64,000 bases of DNA, from positions 5,049,074-5,113,073 of the forward strand of contig NZ_CP041186.1 in NCBI RefSeq assembly GCF_006517175.1, in the 5' to 3' direction. The position numbers and the translations under genes are program-made. The notes under the pieces were generated by a model. The model saw nothing but the letters and a program-made list of their open reading frames with translations. It was not told the DNA's origin and made no database searches. The stretch comes from Persicimonas caeni. GTDB lineage: Bacteria > Myxococcota_A > Bradymonadia > Bradymonadales > Bradymonadaceae. Positions 42,243-50,100 of the stretch are shown here, piece after piece; within the stretch, counting starts at the first letter, position 1, and each line of letters starts with the position of its first letter.

Positions 42243-42690
42243 GAAACATTGAGCCATGGAATCACGGTAGAGCACACCGAGAACCGCGGAAGCACCGAAG
42301 AAGGCTGACCACGGAGGCGTGCCGCATGTGTTCGGTGCGTCTTAAGAAATTCACCGTCGGGAAGCAGAACCGGTCAACTGCCCCCGTGATCGTGATCGTA
42401 GTCGTGATCGTGATCGGCTGTTGCGGTTGCTAGCGGTCAAACAGCCGATCACGATCACGATCACGATCACGGACGGAGCGTAAGCCTGCGCTCAATTTGT
42501 GAAGCCTTCACTTGCCCTCGTCGGCGAGAGCTGGAAGCACCCGCACCGAAAGCGCGCGAATTGTTCGGTGCGTGGGCATCTTGCCTTCGTCGGCGAGAGC
42601 TGGAAGCACCCGCACCGAAAGCGCGCGAATTGTTCGGTGCGTGGGCATCTTGCCCTCGTAAGCGAGAGCTGGAAGCACTCGCACCGAAAG
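42243..42690. repeat. direct repeat block F2-D3-E-E, right flank of the lone lipoprotein gene
   Basis: F2 (42243-42340) is followed directly by D3 (42341-42552) and two E units (42564-42621, 42633-42690, period 69). The D loop differs from D1/D2 by one base (GCGGTTGCTAGCGG). Block ends about 85 bases before the GT-C gene start. Confidence 0.85.
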
Positions 42691-42776
42691 CGCGCGAATT
42701 GGCATTTGTCGCCGAACTCTTGTATATCGTTCAACGCCTTCGGGCGCTCCGATATCATCTGTAGGGACTCTGACCG

Positions 42777-44900
42777 ATGCAACAACCCGACGCCGATTCA
42801 CGCCTGTCCAAGTTCGACAGGTGGCTGACGGCGGCCTTCTGGCTGCTGTTGGCGCTTCCGGGGCTTCGCCAGCTCGGCCTGTTGGCCGGGGCGGTGGGGC
42901 GGCGGTTTGGTTACGGCTACGACCTCGAGTGGATGGAGGGCGGCAACCTGACCCACGCCTGGCGTATCGCCAACGGGTTGTCGGTGTATCCGCCGCCGTC
43001 GGTCGACTTCATTCCCTATCTCTATACGCCCGGCTACCCGGCGCTCATCGCGGCGCTGGGGAGCATCTTCGGGATTTCGTACGGCACGGCCCGGGCGGTC
43101 AGCAACCTGGCCATTCTGGGGTGTTTGGTGATCGTGGGGACGGTGGCGTACCGCTCGATGCAGGCCGCTCGCGTATCCGAGCCGGACGGGCTGTGGTGGC
43201 CGATCGCGGCCGCCGGGGCGTTGGGCGGCGCGGGGATCTATGCGTCGGGATATCCGTGGATGGACGGCTGGTACGATATCGGCCGCGCCGACTCCCTGCT
43301 CATCTTCATGGTAGCCGCCTCGGCTCTGGGGCTGATGGTGTGGGGGCCGAAGTCGAAGGAGTCGACCACGCTGGGCGGCTGGGTCGACTGGCGCATCGTC
43401 GGGTGCGCGGCGGTGCTCGCGCTCGGCTTTTTCGTCAAGCAGACCGGCGTGCTCTTCGTGGCCGCCGCCGGCGCGGCGATCCTGGTGCTCAACTGGCGCA
43501 TGGTGCCCGCCTACGTGGTCACCAGCGGCACGATCGGGCTGGGCGGCACCTACCTCTACAACACGCTGACCGACGGGTGGTTCTGGACCTACATCTACCA
43601 ATACCACCAACGCCACACCAACGAGAGCGAGCGCTTCTGGGGGGCGTTCGAGAAGTTCTGGGACAAATTTCCGACCGCGCTCGTCGTCGTCGGCGCGGCG
43701 CTGGTCGTCGTGGGCGTCTACGCGGCCGTGCGCCGCAGGCTGCCGCGCTCGGGCGGGCAGTTTTTGCTGTGGGCGTGGTTCTTCGGGGTCGCCGTGGTCG
43801 TCGGCGCGGTCGGCCTGACGACGCAGTGGTCGTACCTGAACGCGTTTATCCCGGCGCTCGTCTTCGGCGCCATCGCCTCGGCCGCCGGCGTGGTCACGCT
43901 CGCCGAGATCGGCCGCGAGATCGGCCCGCGCAGCCAGACCGCGCTCGTCTTCGCCGCGCTCGCCGCGCTCGCCGCGCACTCGCACGAGGCGCTGTGGGAG
44001 CCCGACAAATTCGTGCCCACCGCCCAAGACCAAGCCGCCGGCGACCGCCTCGTCGAGACGCTTCGCGAGGTCGACGGCCCGGTCTTCGTGCCCTATTCCC
44101 CGTGGTACGCGCACCTGGCCGGCAAGCCGCTGCACACCCACAAGATGAGCATCACCGACGTCACCAACCTGTCGCCTCGCCATTGCCCGCCGCCCGAGGA
44201 GCAGAAGCCCGGCGAGGAGTGCGTCTGGCTGCCCGATCGCGCGACCGAGGTCGTCGGGTTGAAGGAGGGGCTGCAGGAGAAGAGGTGGGATATCGTCATC
44301 CTCAAGCCGTATAATAGGGAGGCGATGTTTCGCCCCCTGGAGCGCAGCTATCGCCCCTCGCTCAAGCTGACCGACGAGATGATGCCCTCGCAGCCGACCG
44401 GCTACGAGGTGCGCGGCCTGCGCGTGTGGCGGCCGATCCGGCCGATGGAGCCGCCGGAGAACGCCCGCGTGGTCTTCGACTTCGAATCGACTCGCCTGCA
44501 GGGCTGGAATATCCGCGGCCGCGCCTGGGGCCGAGGGCCCGCCCGCGGCAAACTCGCCCGCCAGATGCCCGTGGGTGGCTTCGGCGGCGACCGCCTGATG
44601 AACTCGTACCACGGCGGCGACAAGGCCACCGGCACGGCGGTCTCGCCGCTCTTCGAGGTCGACGGCAACGAGCTGGTGCTTCGCGTCGGCGGCGGCAAGG
44701 GCGACAAGGTCCGCGTCGAGCTGCGCGACGCCCGCGGCAAGGTCCTGTTCACCGCCCGCGGCGAGAACAGCGAAATCTTGAGGGAAGTGCGGTGGGACGT
44801 GTCCGAGCTCGAGGGCCAGAAGGTGCGCCTCGCGCTCGTCGACGAGTCGACGGGCGGGTGGGGACACCTGTTGGTCGATGAAGTGTGGATGGTGCGGTGA
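42777..44900 (+). CDS. GT-C-type membrane glycosyltransferase with C-terminal jelly-roll domain
   Basis: 707 residues. After the first membrane segment, YGYDLEWMEGGNLTHAW carries the E/D signature of GT-C first loop; FIPYLYTPGYPA and YASGYPWMDGWYDIGRADS add further loop features. About ten membrane segments to near 400, then a soluble part. The last 140 residues (VVFDFESTRLQGWNIRGRAW ... SYHGGDKATG, LVLRVGGGKGDKVRVELRD) are beta-sandwich-like carbohydrate-binding type. It probably adds sugars to a lipid-linked or surface glycan from polyprenyl-phosphate donors. The sulfatase-fold gene follows. Confidence 0.88.
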   Translation: MQQPDADSRLSKFDRWLTAAFWLLLALPGLRQLGLLAGAVGRRFGYGYDLEWMEGGNLTHAWRIANGLSVYPPPSVDFIPYLYTPGYPALIAALGSIFGISYGTARAVSNLAILGCLVIVGTVAYRSMQAARVSEPDGLWWPIAAAGALGGAGIYASGYPWMDGWYDIGRADSLLIFMVAASALGLMVWGPKSKESTTLGGWVDWRIVGCAAVLALGFFVKQTGVLFVAAAGAAILVLNWRMVPAYVVTSGTIGLGGTYLYNTLTDGWFWTYIYQYHQRHTNESERFWGAFEKFWDKFPTALVVVGAALVVVGVYAAVRRRLPRSGGQFLLWAWFFGVAVVVGAVGLTTQWSYLNAFIPALVFGAIASAAGVVTLAEIGREIGPRSQTALVFAALAALAAHSHEALWEPDKFVPTAQDQAAGDRLVETLREVDGPVFVPYSPWYAHLAGKPLHTHKMSITDVTNLSPRHCPPPEEQKPGEECVWLPDRATEVVGLKEGLQEKRWDIVILKPYNREAMFRPLERSYRPSLKLTDEMMPSQPTGYEVRGLRVWRPIRPMEPPENARVVFDFESTRLQGWNIRGRAWGRGPARGKLARQMPVGGFGGDRLMNSYHGGDKATGTAVSPLFEVDGNELVLRVGGGKGDKVRVELRDARGKVLFTARGENSEILREVRWDVSELEGQKVRLALVDESTGGWGHLLVDEVWMVR

Positions 44901-44907
44901 ACTAACG

Positions 44908-44941
44908 TGTTTCGTCACACCGACTTGTTTCGTCACACCGA
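44908..44941. repeat. two direct repeats of TGTTTCGTCACACCGA
   Basis: Copies at 44908-44923 and 44926-44941 (period 18) lie in the 139-base gap between the GT-C gene and the sulfatase-fold gene. Spacing of about two helical turns is typical for a dimeric regulator site, but no other support is seen. Confidence 0.5.
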
Positions 44942-45039
44942 TATTACCTATGATGCCCCGGCTTGCGCCCAGCTCGCTCGTCCGTTCGAGCGCTCGGGCG
45001 CGGCCACGTCACTTCCGGTCATCCCCAAGCAGTAGTTGC

Positions 45040-47331
45040 ATGAGCTTCGTCGAGCGATTCATCAAGGGCGGCCTCTTTGGTCTGGCGTTCGCGCTGGGTT
45101 GGTTTGCGGTCGAGGGGCTCTACCTCGCGCTGCAGTCTGCGAGCGCGCCGGTGTGGAGTGCGCCGTTCAACGTCGGCGTCGCGGCCCCGCTTGTGCTCGG
45201 GGCCGGACTCGCCGCGGCGGCGATTTTCGCCGGGTGGAGTCTGTACCTCGACGCGTTCGAGCCGGCGCGCTTGCTCGTCCAGCGCGCGTCGGCCTGGCTC
45301 TGGCGAGGCTCGGCACGGCAGCACGCGCGCCGAAGCGCGTGGCTTCTGGCGTTGCCGCTGCTCCTCGCCGTCTGGTTCGGCGTCGGGGTCGTGACTGGCG
45401 AGGCCGTGTTGAGCACGGTCAAGACCACCGCCTTTGCGGTGTTGCTCATCGCCGGCGTCTTGCTGGTGGCTGCGTTGGCGTTGGCGCTGATCGCGCCTCT
45501 GCTCGTGTTGCCGCTCGAGGCGCTGTTGGGTTGGCTGGGCCGCTTCGTGCCCGGAGGGGCGCTGGCGCCGGCCTATACGCTCGCGGTGCTCGGGGCCTCG
45601 GGGTGTTTGGTGGTCGTGGCCCTCTGGTTCGCGCTGCCCGACGTCATTCCGCACCTTCCCTGGCACTTCGTCGCCAGTTTGTTGGCCGGATGCGCCGCCG
45701 TCGCGGGCACCTACAAGCTCATCGAGCGGTGGCCCGGGCATGTGCGCTGGCTCGCGAGTGCGTCGGCCGGTCTGACGATTTTGCTGGGCCTCGGCACCGC
45801 TTATATGCCCGTCTCGCTGGCCAAGGCGCGAGGCGTCTTCGTCGGTCAGACGTCGGTCGCCAGCGCGTGGTACGGCGTCCTGGACAAAAAGCTCGACTAC
45901 GACGACGACGGCGCGCTGCACGTCTTTGCAGGCAACGACTGCGCGCCCCACGACCCCAAGATCAGCCCGACCCAGAGTGAAATCATCTCCAATGGGATCG
46001 ACGAGAACTGCTCGGGCGCAGATCTGAGCATCGACTTGGCCGACTTCGAGGAGGGGACGAGCTCTCACCCGCAGCCCGAGGGGATCGCCAAAAAGCCGCA
46101 TATCATCCTGGTCACCACCGATGCGCTCTCCCACGGCCACACGAATATGGCGGGCTACAAGCGCGACACGACGCCGGAGCTGGCGAAGTGGGCCGAGCGC
46201 GCCACCGTCTTCGAGAATGGGTTCGCCCTCGCCCCGAGCACGCGCTTGGCGATGCCCGGGCTGCTCGCGGGCATGTTTAACAGCATGATGCCGCTGAAGA
46301 AGACCCGCATCCACCCCTTCCCGTGGAAGCGAGAGACGCCGTCGCTGGCGAGCAAGCTCACCGAGCGCGGCTACAGGACGGTGTTTCTTCCGGGAGACAA
46401 GCTCTTCGTGCCCAAGACCTGGCGCGGGTTGGCCCACGGCTTCGACGAGGTCGACACAAAGCCGATGCGTACGGCCAAGGACAAAGGCCACACCGCTCCC
46501 GAGCTAACCGAGCGTGCCATCGAGTTGATCCGCGAGCACAAGGGCAAGAAGCCGCTCTTTTTGTGGGTGCATTATTTCGACCACCACGCCCCCTACGAGG
46601 TGCCGAAGGGTCACGAGGTCTTCGAGGGCAACGAGCGGGTCGATCGCTTCGACAACGAGCTTCGCTGGACCGACAAGTATTGGGGCGAGCTGTTCGACGC
46701 CATCGCCCAGACCTACGAGCCCGAGGAGTACGTGCTCGCCTTCACCTCCGACCACGGCGAGGCGTTCGACGCCCGGCACAAAAAGCACCACCACGGCTAC
46801 ACGCTCGACACGCCGGTGCTGCACGTGCCCTTTGTCATCCAGGCGGCCAAAGGACGAGGGAAGCGCGTCGACGGTCTCGTCTCACACGCCGACATGCCCG
46901 TCACGCTGGCGAACCTCGCCGGCATCGAGGCCGACGAAGACTGGATCGGCGAGAGCTTGGTCCCGGTGCTGTTCGACGACAAGCCGGTCCAAAAGGACGT
47001 CGTCTTCGGGCTCTTCTACCTCCCCGAGGACCGCAAACGCTCCCAGGACCCGTTCCGCAAGCTGTCGATGCGCACCCTGGACTTCGCCTATATCGAAGAC
47101 CGGCGCAAAGGCCACCGTCGCCTGCTCGACTGGAAGAAAGACCCCGTCGGCCTCGACAACCTGGCCGACGAGAAGCCCGAAATGCTGGAGATGTATCGCT
47201 ACGTCACCGCTCAGAAGCTCGAGTGGCTGCGCGAGAACGAGCGTGCTCTGAGGCTTCGAAAGAAAGGCAAAGAGAAGAACCGCAAAGTGCGCAAAGGTCG
47301 CAAAGAGAAAAAGCTGCGCAAAGGTAATTGA
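45040..47331 (+). CDS. membrane-anchored sulfatase-fold transferase with MopE-type motif
   Basis: 763 residues if started at ATG 45040 (MSFVERFIKGG); the frame is open back to 44878 without a ribosome site. About six membrane segments to residue 265. Residues about 286-330 (LDYDDDGALHVF, NDCAPHDPK, NGIDENCSG) match the MopE putative metal-binding motif. From 351 on is an alkaline-phosphatase-superfamily domain: ILVTTDALSHGH, APSTRLAMP with S400/T401/R402 at the usual nucleophile position, FDHHAPY, TSDHGEAFD (about 571) and KKHHHGY. No Cys is at the nucleophile site, so it is not a formylglycine sulfatase; phosphoethanolamine or phosphoglycerol transfer to an envelope glycan is likely. Confidence 0.86.
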   Translation: MSFVERFIKGGLFGLAFALGWFAVEGLYLALQSASAPVWSAPFNVGVAAPLVLGAGLAAAAIFAGWSLYLDAFEPARLLVQRASAWLWRGSARQHARRSAWLLALPLLLAVWFGVGVVTGEAVLSTVKTTAFAVLLIAGVLLVAALALALIAPLLVLPLEALLGWLGRFVPGGALAPAYTLAVLGASGCLVVVALWFALPDVIPHLPWHFVASLLAGCAAVAGTYKLIERWPGHVRWLASASAGLTILLGLGTAYMPVSLAKARGVFVGQTSVASAWYGVLDKKLDYDDDGALHVFAGNDCAPHDPKISPTQSEIISNGIDENCSGADLSIDLADFEEGTSSHPQPEGIAKKPHIILVTTDALSHGHTNMAGYKRDTTPELAKWAERATVFENGFALAPSTRLAMPGLLAGMFNSMMPLKKTRIHPFPWKRETPSLASKLTERGYRTVFLPGDKLFVPKTWRGLAHGFDEVDTKPMRTAKDKGHTAPELTERAIELIREHKGKKPLFLWVHYFDHHAPYEVPKGHEVFEGNERVDRFDNELRWTDKYWGELFDAIAQTYEPEEYVLAFTSDHGEAFDARHKKHHHGYTLDTPVLHVPFVIQAAKGRGKRVDGLVSHADMPVTLANLAGIEADEDWIGESLVPVLFDDKPVQKDVVFGLFYLPEDRKRSQDPFRKLSMRTLDFAYIEDRRKGHRRLLDWKKDPVGLDNLADEKPEMLEMYRYVTAQKLEWLRENERALRLRKKGKEKNRKVRKGRKEKKLRKGN

Positions 47332-47388
47332 GTTTTTACTTTTGCGTCCCCAGCGCACTTGGCGCCCTTTGCGGTTAGCTCCCCGATT

Positions 47389-47796
47389 TCACGCCCCGAT
47401 ATGCACCACCACGCGCCGGCTCTTCGGGCTGGTGCGGTGCTCCCACAGGAAAATCCCCTGCCAAGTGCCCAGCGCCAGGTCGCCGTCGATGATCGGGATG
47501 GACAGCGTCGTCGAGGTGATTGCCGCCTTGATATGCGAGGGCATGTCGTCGGGGCCCTCCATCGTGTGGGTGTAGTGCGGGTCGTTCTCGGGCACGTGGC
47601 GGTTGATCCAGTTCTCGAGGTCGCGGCGCGCCGACGGGTCGGCGTTCTCTTGGATCGTCAGGCTGGCCGAGGTGTGTTGGATGAACAGCGTGCAGAGGCC
47701 CTCTTGGAGGTCGGCGCTGCGGACGACGTCGCGGACCTCGTGGGTGAATTCGTGGAGGCCTTGTGATGGGGTTTGGATTGTTAGGGTTTTGAGCAT
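47389..47796 (-). CDS. YjbQ family protein (UPF0047)
   Basis: 135 residues, normal for the family. HTSASLTIQENADP, MEGPDDMPSHIK and ALGTWQGIFLWEHR are the family signatures, including the three metal-type histidines. Members show weak thiamin phosphate synthase activity, but their true role is unclear. Divergent in sense from neighbours and directly preceded on the plus strand by a G-rich repeat tract. Confidence 0.92.
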   Translation of the reverse strand: MLKTLTIQTPSQGLHEFTHEVRDVVRSADLQEGLCTLFIQHTSASLTIQENADPSARRDLENWINRHVPENDPHYTHTMEGPDDMPSHIKAAITSTTLSIPIIDGDLALGTWQGIFLWEHRTSPKSRRVVVHIGA

Positions 47797-47800
47797 GGTT

Positions 47801-47846
47801 GGTTTGGGGTTTGGGGTTTGGGGTTTGGGGGTTTGGGGTTTAGGGG
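47801..47846 (+). repeat. GGGGTTT tandem repeat with G-quadruplex potential
   Basis: Five G4 or longer runs separated by TTT (TTTGGGGTTTGGGG type), ending in a run of six G at 47843-47848. Four regular G4 runs with 3-base loops satisfy a quadruplex pattern. It sits 5 bases from the yjbQ start codon, in its leader region, and adjoins the 143-base tandem duplication. Confidence 0.8.
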
Positions 47847-48272
47847 GGCCTCTCCCTCGGTCCCTCTCCTTCCCTTCGCTTCGCTACGGGTGGAGAGGGA
47901 GGCCTCTCCTCGGTCCTCTCCTTCCCTTCGCTTCGCTACGGGTGGAGAGGAAGATGTCGTTCAATCGATCTCTGTACAGAGTGCGATGGGGCCTCTCCCT
48001 CGGTCCCTCTCCTTCCCTTCGCTTCGCTACGGGTGGAGAGGGAGGCCTCTCCTCGGTCCTCTCCTTCCCTTCGCTTCGCTACGGGTGGAGAGGAAGATGT
48101 CGTTTAGTCGATCTCTGTACAGGGTGCGATGTTGCTCTACCGATCTCTGTACCAGGTGCGTACTGGCAACATCTTCCTCCCCTGCGCGAAGCAAAGCGTA
48201 GCGTAGGGGAGGACCGAGGAGGGGACTCCTCCTCCGCAAGCAAAGCGAAGTGGAGGAGGACCGAGGAGGAGG
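47847..48272. repeat. 143-base tandem duplication with inverted degenerate flank
   Basis: Units 47847-47989 and 47990-48132 start GGCCTCTCCCTCGG and end CTGTACAG(A/G)GTGCGATG. Each unit contains two near-copies of a shorter segment with CTTCGCTTCGCTACGGG. From 48175 the complementary sense appears (GTAGCGTAGGGGAGGACCG and GAAGTGGAGGAGGACCG), so long hairpins are possible. No gene. Confidence 0.8.
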
Positions 48273-48278
48273 AAAAAC

Positions 48279-49775
48279 TCATTTCCGATCACTCTCCTCC
48301 GTCACCTTCCCCAACCTCTCCCACGCTTCACCCGGCTCCAACAACGCCGCATCCATGCGCCACGTCCAGTTGTTCCCGTTGCCGCCGGGCACATTCATGC
48401 GCGCTTCGGTGCCGAGCTCGAAGATATCCTGCACGGGCACGATCGCCATGCCGGCGTCGGAGCCGAAGACTGCGTCGATCATGCACCAGACGATCTCGTC
48501 GTCGCCGCACGACAGGTACTCGCGCACCTTGTGCTGTTGCATGTCGTCGAGGTCTTCGTACCAGCCGCGGGTGGTGTCGTTGTCGTGGGTGCCGGTGTAG
48601 GCGACGAAGTTCTCTTCGTAGTTCTCCGGCAGGAAGATGTGCTCGGGGTCGTCCCAGTCGGCGAATTGCAGGACCTTCATGCCCGGCAGTTCGTGGCGGT
48701 CGCGAAGCTCGAGGACCTCGTCGGTGATCAGGCCGAGGTCTTCGGCGATGAAGGGGACCTCGCCGAGCTCGTCTTCGATCGCCTCGAAGAGGGCGTCTTT
48801 GGGGCCGTCTCGCCATTCGCCGTCGACGGCCGTGTCGGCCTCGGCGGGCACCGCCCAGTAGGCTTCGAAGCCGCGGAAGTGGTCGATGCGGATGAGGTCG
48901 ACGGTCTCGAGGACCGTCTCGATGCGGGCGAGCCACCACTTGTAGTTCTGCGCGTCGATGGCGTCCCAGTCGTACAGCGGGTTGCCCCACTTTTGGCCCG
49001 TCTTGCTGAAGTAGTCGGGGGGCACGCCGGAGACGTCGTCGACGTTGCCGTCTTCGTCCATCTGGAAGATGTCGCGGTTGGCCCACACGTCGGCGCTGTC
49101 CATGGCTACGAAGATGGGGATGTCGCCAATAAATTGGATGCCGCGCTCGCCGGCGTAGTCGCGAAGCTTTTGCCACTGGTCGAAGAAGATCCACTGGCGC
49201 CACTCGAGCTTTTCGATGCCGTCGGCGTGCTCCTCGCGAAAGCGCGCGAGCGCCACTTCGTCGCGCTCGACGTACTCGCTGGGCCACTGGCGCCACTCGA
49301 CGCCGCCGTACTCGAATTTAAGCTTCATAAAGAGCGCGTAGTCCTGGAGCCAGTCGGACTCGCGCTCGCAGAACGCGTCGAACTCGGCGCGGCTGCCCTG
49401 GTCGTCTTTTCGCCAGCGCTCGCAGGCGAGGTTGAGGAGCTCGCCCTTTGCGGGGGCGACCACGCCGTAGTCGAGGTGGTTGGGATCGAGGTCGGCGACC
49501 TTCTGGCGGTAGGCGTCGACCTCGTCGCGAGTCAGCCACGCGCGGCCGACGAGCGCGTCGAGGTCGATCATCAGGTCGTTTCCGGCGAAGGCCGACGTCG
49601 CCGAGTACGGCGAGCCGCCGTGGCCGGGCACGTTGAGCGGAAGCGTTTGCCACCACGATTGGCCCGCCTCGCCGAGGCGGTCGGCGAAGGCGCGCGCCTC
49701 GGCGCCGAGGGTTCCGATGCCGTCGGGGCTGGGCAAGCTTGTCGGGTGCAGCAAGACTCCGGCTGATCTTTCCAT
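48279..49775 (-). CDS. malQ: 4-alpha-glucanotransferase (amylomaltase)
   Basis: 498 residues from ATG 49775 (MERSAGVLLHPTSLPSP). GH77 features: LLHPTSLPSP near the N-terminus, SPYSATSAFAGN, ADVWANRDIFQ, catalytic nucleophile D in RIDHFRGFEAYW, acid/base E in FIAEDLG and the THDNDTT motif. It transfers alpha-1,4-glucan chains in maltodextrin and glycogen metabolism, in the cytoplasm. Length is typical of the shorter bacterial/plant-type group. No other glycogen gene is in the window. Its leader carries four TTCTTGG units. Confidence 0.96.
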   Translation of the reverse strand: MERSAGVLLHPTSLPSPDGIGTLGAEARAFADRLGEAGQSWWQTLPLNVPGHGGSPYSATSAFAGNDLMIDLDALVGRAWLTRDEVDAYRQKVADLDPNHLDYGVVAPAKGELLNLACERWRKDDQGSRAEFDAFCERESDWLQDYALFMKLKFEYGGVEWRQWPSEYVERDEVALARFREEHADGIEKLEWRQWIFFDQWQKLRDYAGERGIQFIGDIPIFVAMDSADVWANRDIFQMDEDGNVDDVSGVPPDYFSKTGQKWGNPLYDWDAIDAQNYKWWLARIETVLETVDLIRIDHFRGFEAYWAVPAEADTAVDGEWRDGPKDALFEAIEDELGEVPFIAEDLGLITDEVLELRDRHELPGMKVLQFADWDDPEHIFLPENYEENFVAYTGTHDNDTTRGWYEDLDDMQQHKVREYLSCGDDEIVWCMIDAVFGSDAGMAIVPVQDIFELGTEARMNVPGGNGNNWTWRMDAALLEPGEAWERLGKVTEESDRK

Positions 49776-49841
49776 ATCGCTACGTGGATGCGGGGATGTG
49801 AACGTGTCTGAAATACTAGTCGTGTCGAATTGGTGCAACTG

Positions 49842-49869
49842 TTCTTGGTTCTTGGTTCTTGGTTCTTGG
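49842..49869. repeat. TTCTTGG heptamer array, second locus
   Basis: Four tandem TTCTTGG units. Like the array at 34475 it lies upstream of a minus-strand gene (malQ, start 49775). No inverted partner is seen nearby. Confidence 0.8.
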
Positions 49870-49920
49870 AGGTGTAGCCTTCGGTGGTCGCCTTGCAGAT
49901 GCGCGGCGCCTGCTACATAA

Positions 49921-49999
49921 GCAATTAAGGACATGAGGGCTGCGAGTCGCCACGAGTCGGCTAGTCGACGCAATTCGCAGCCCCTATGTCCTTAATTGC
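49921..49999. repeat. intergenic hairpin with 25-base arms
   Basis: GCAATTAAGGACAT at the left edge pairs with ATGTCCTTAATTGC at the right; the inner GGGCTGCGA pairs with TCGCAGCCC. The AT-richer arm contrasts with the GC-rich genome and suggests a distinct repeat type or mobile origin. Between malQ and the THUMP methyltransferase gene. Confidence 0.85.
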
Positions 50000-50100
50000 C
50001 TAGGTAGACGGCGTTCCGATTCTGCAGGGCCCACGCCTCGACAAACCGAGCCAACAGCCTCTAACTTTCAACACTCCACCACTCCCAACAACCAAACCAC

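Noticed and set aside
39709-42690. regularly repeated E units considered as a CRISPR array
   Set aside because: Units are long, self-complementary and only two or three per block with near-identical linkers. There are no unique spacers and no cas genes.
40360-42700. insertion sequence or composite transposon around the lipoprotein gene
   Set aside because: No transposase or integrase frame is present and no target-site duplication could be defined; kept only as a repeat observation.
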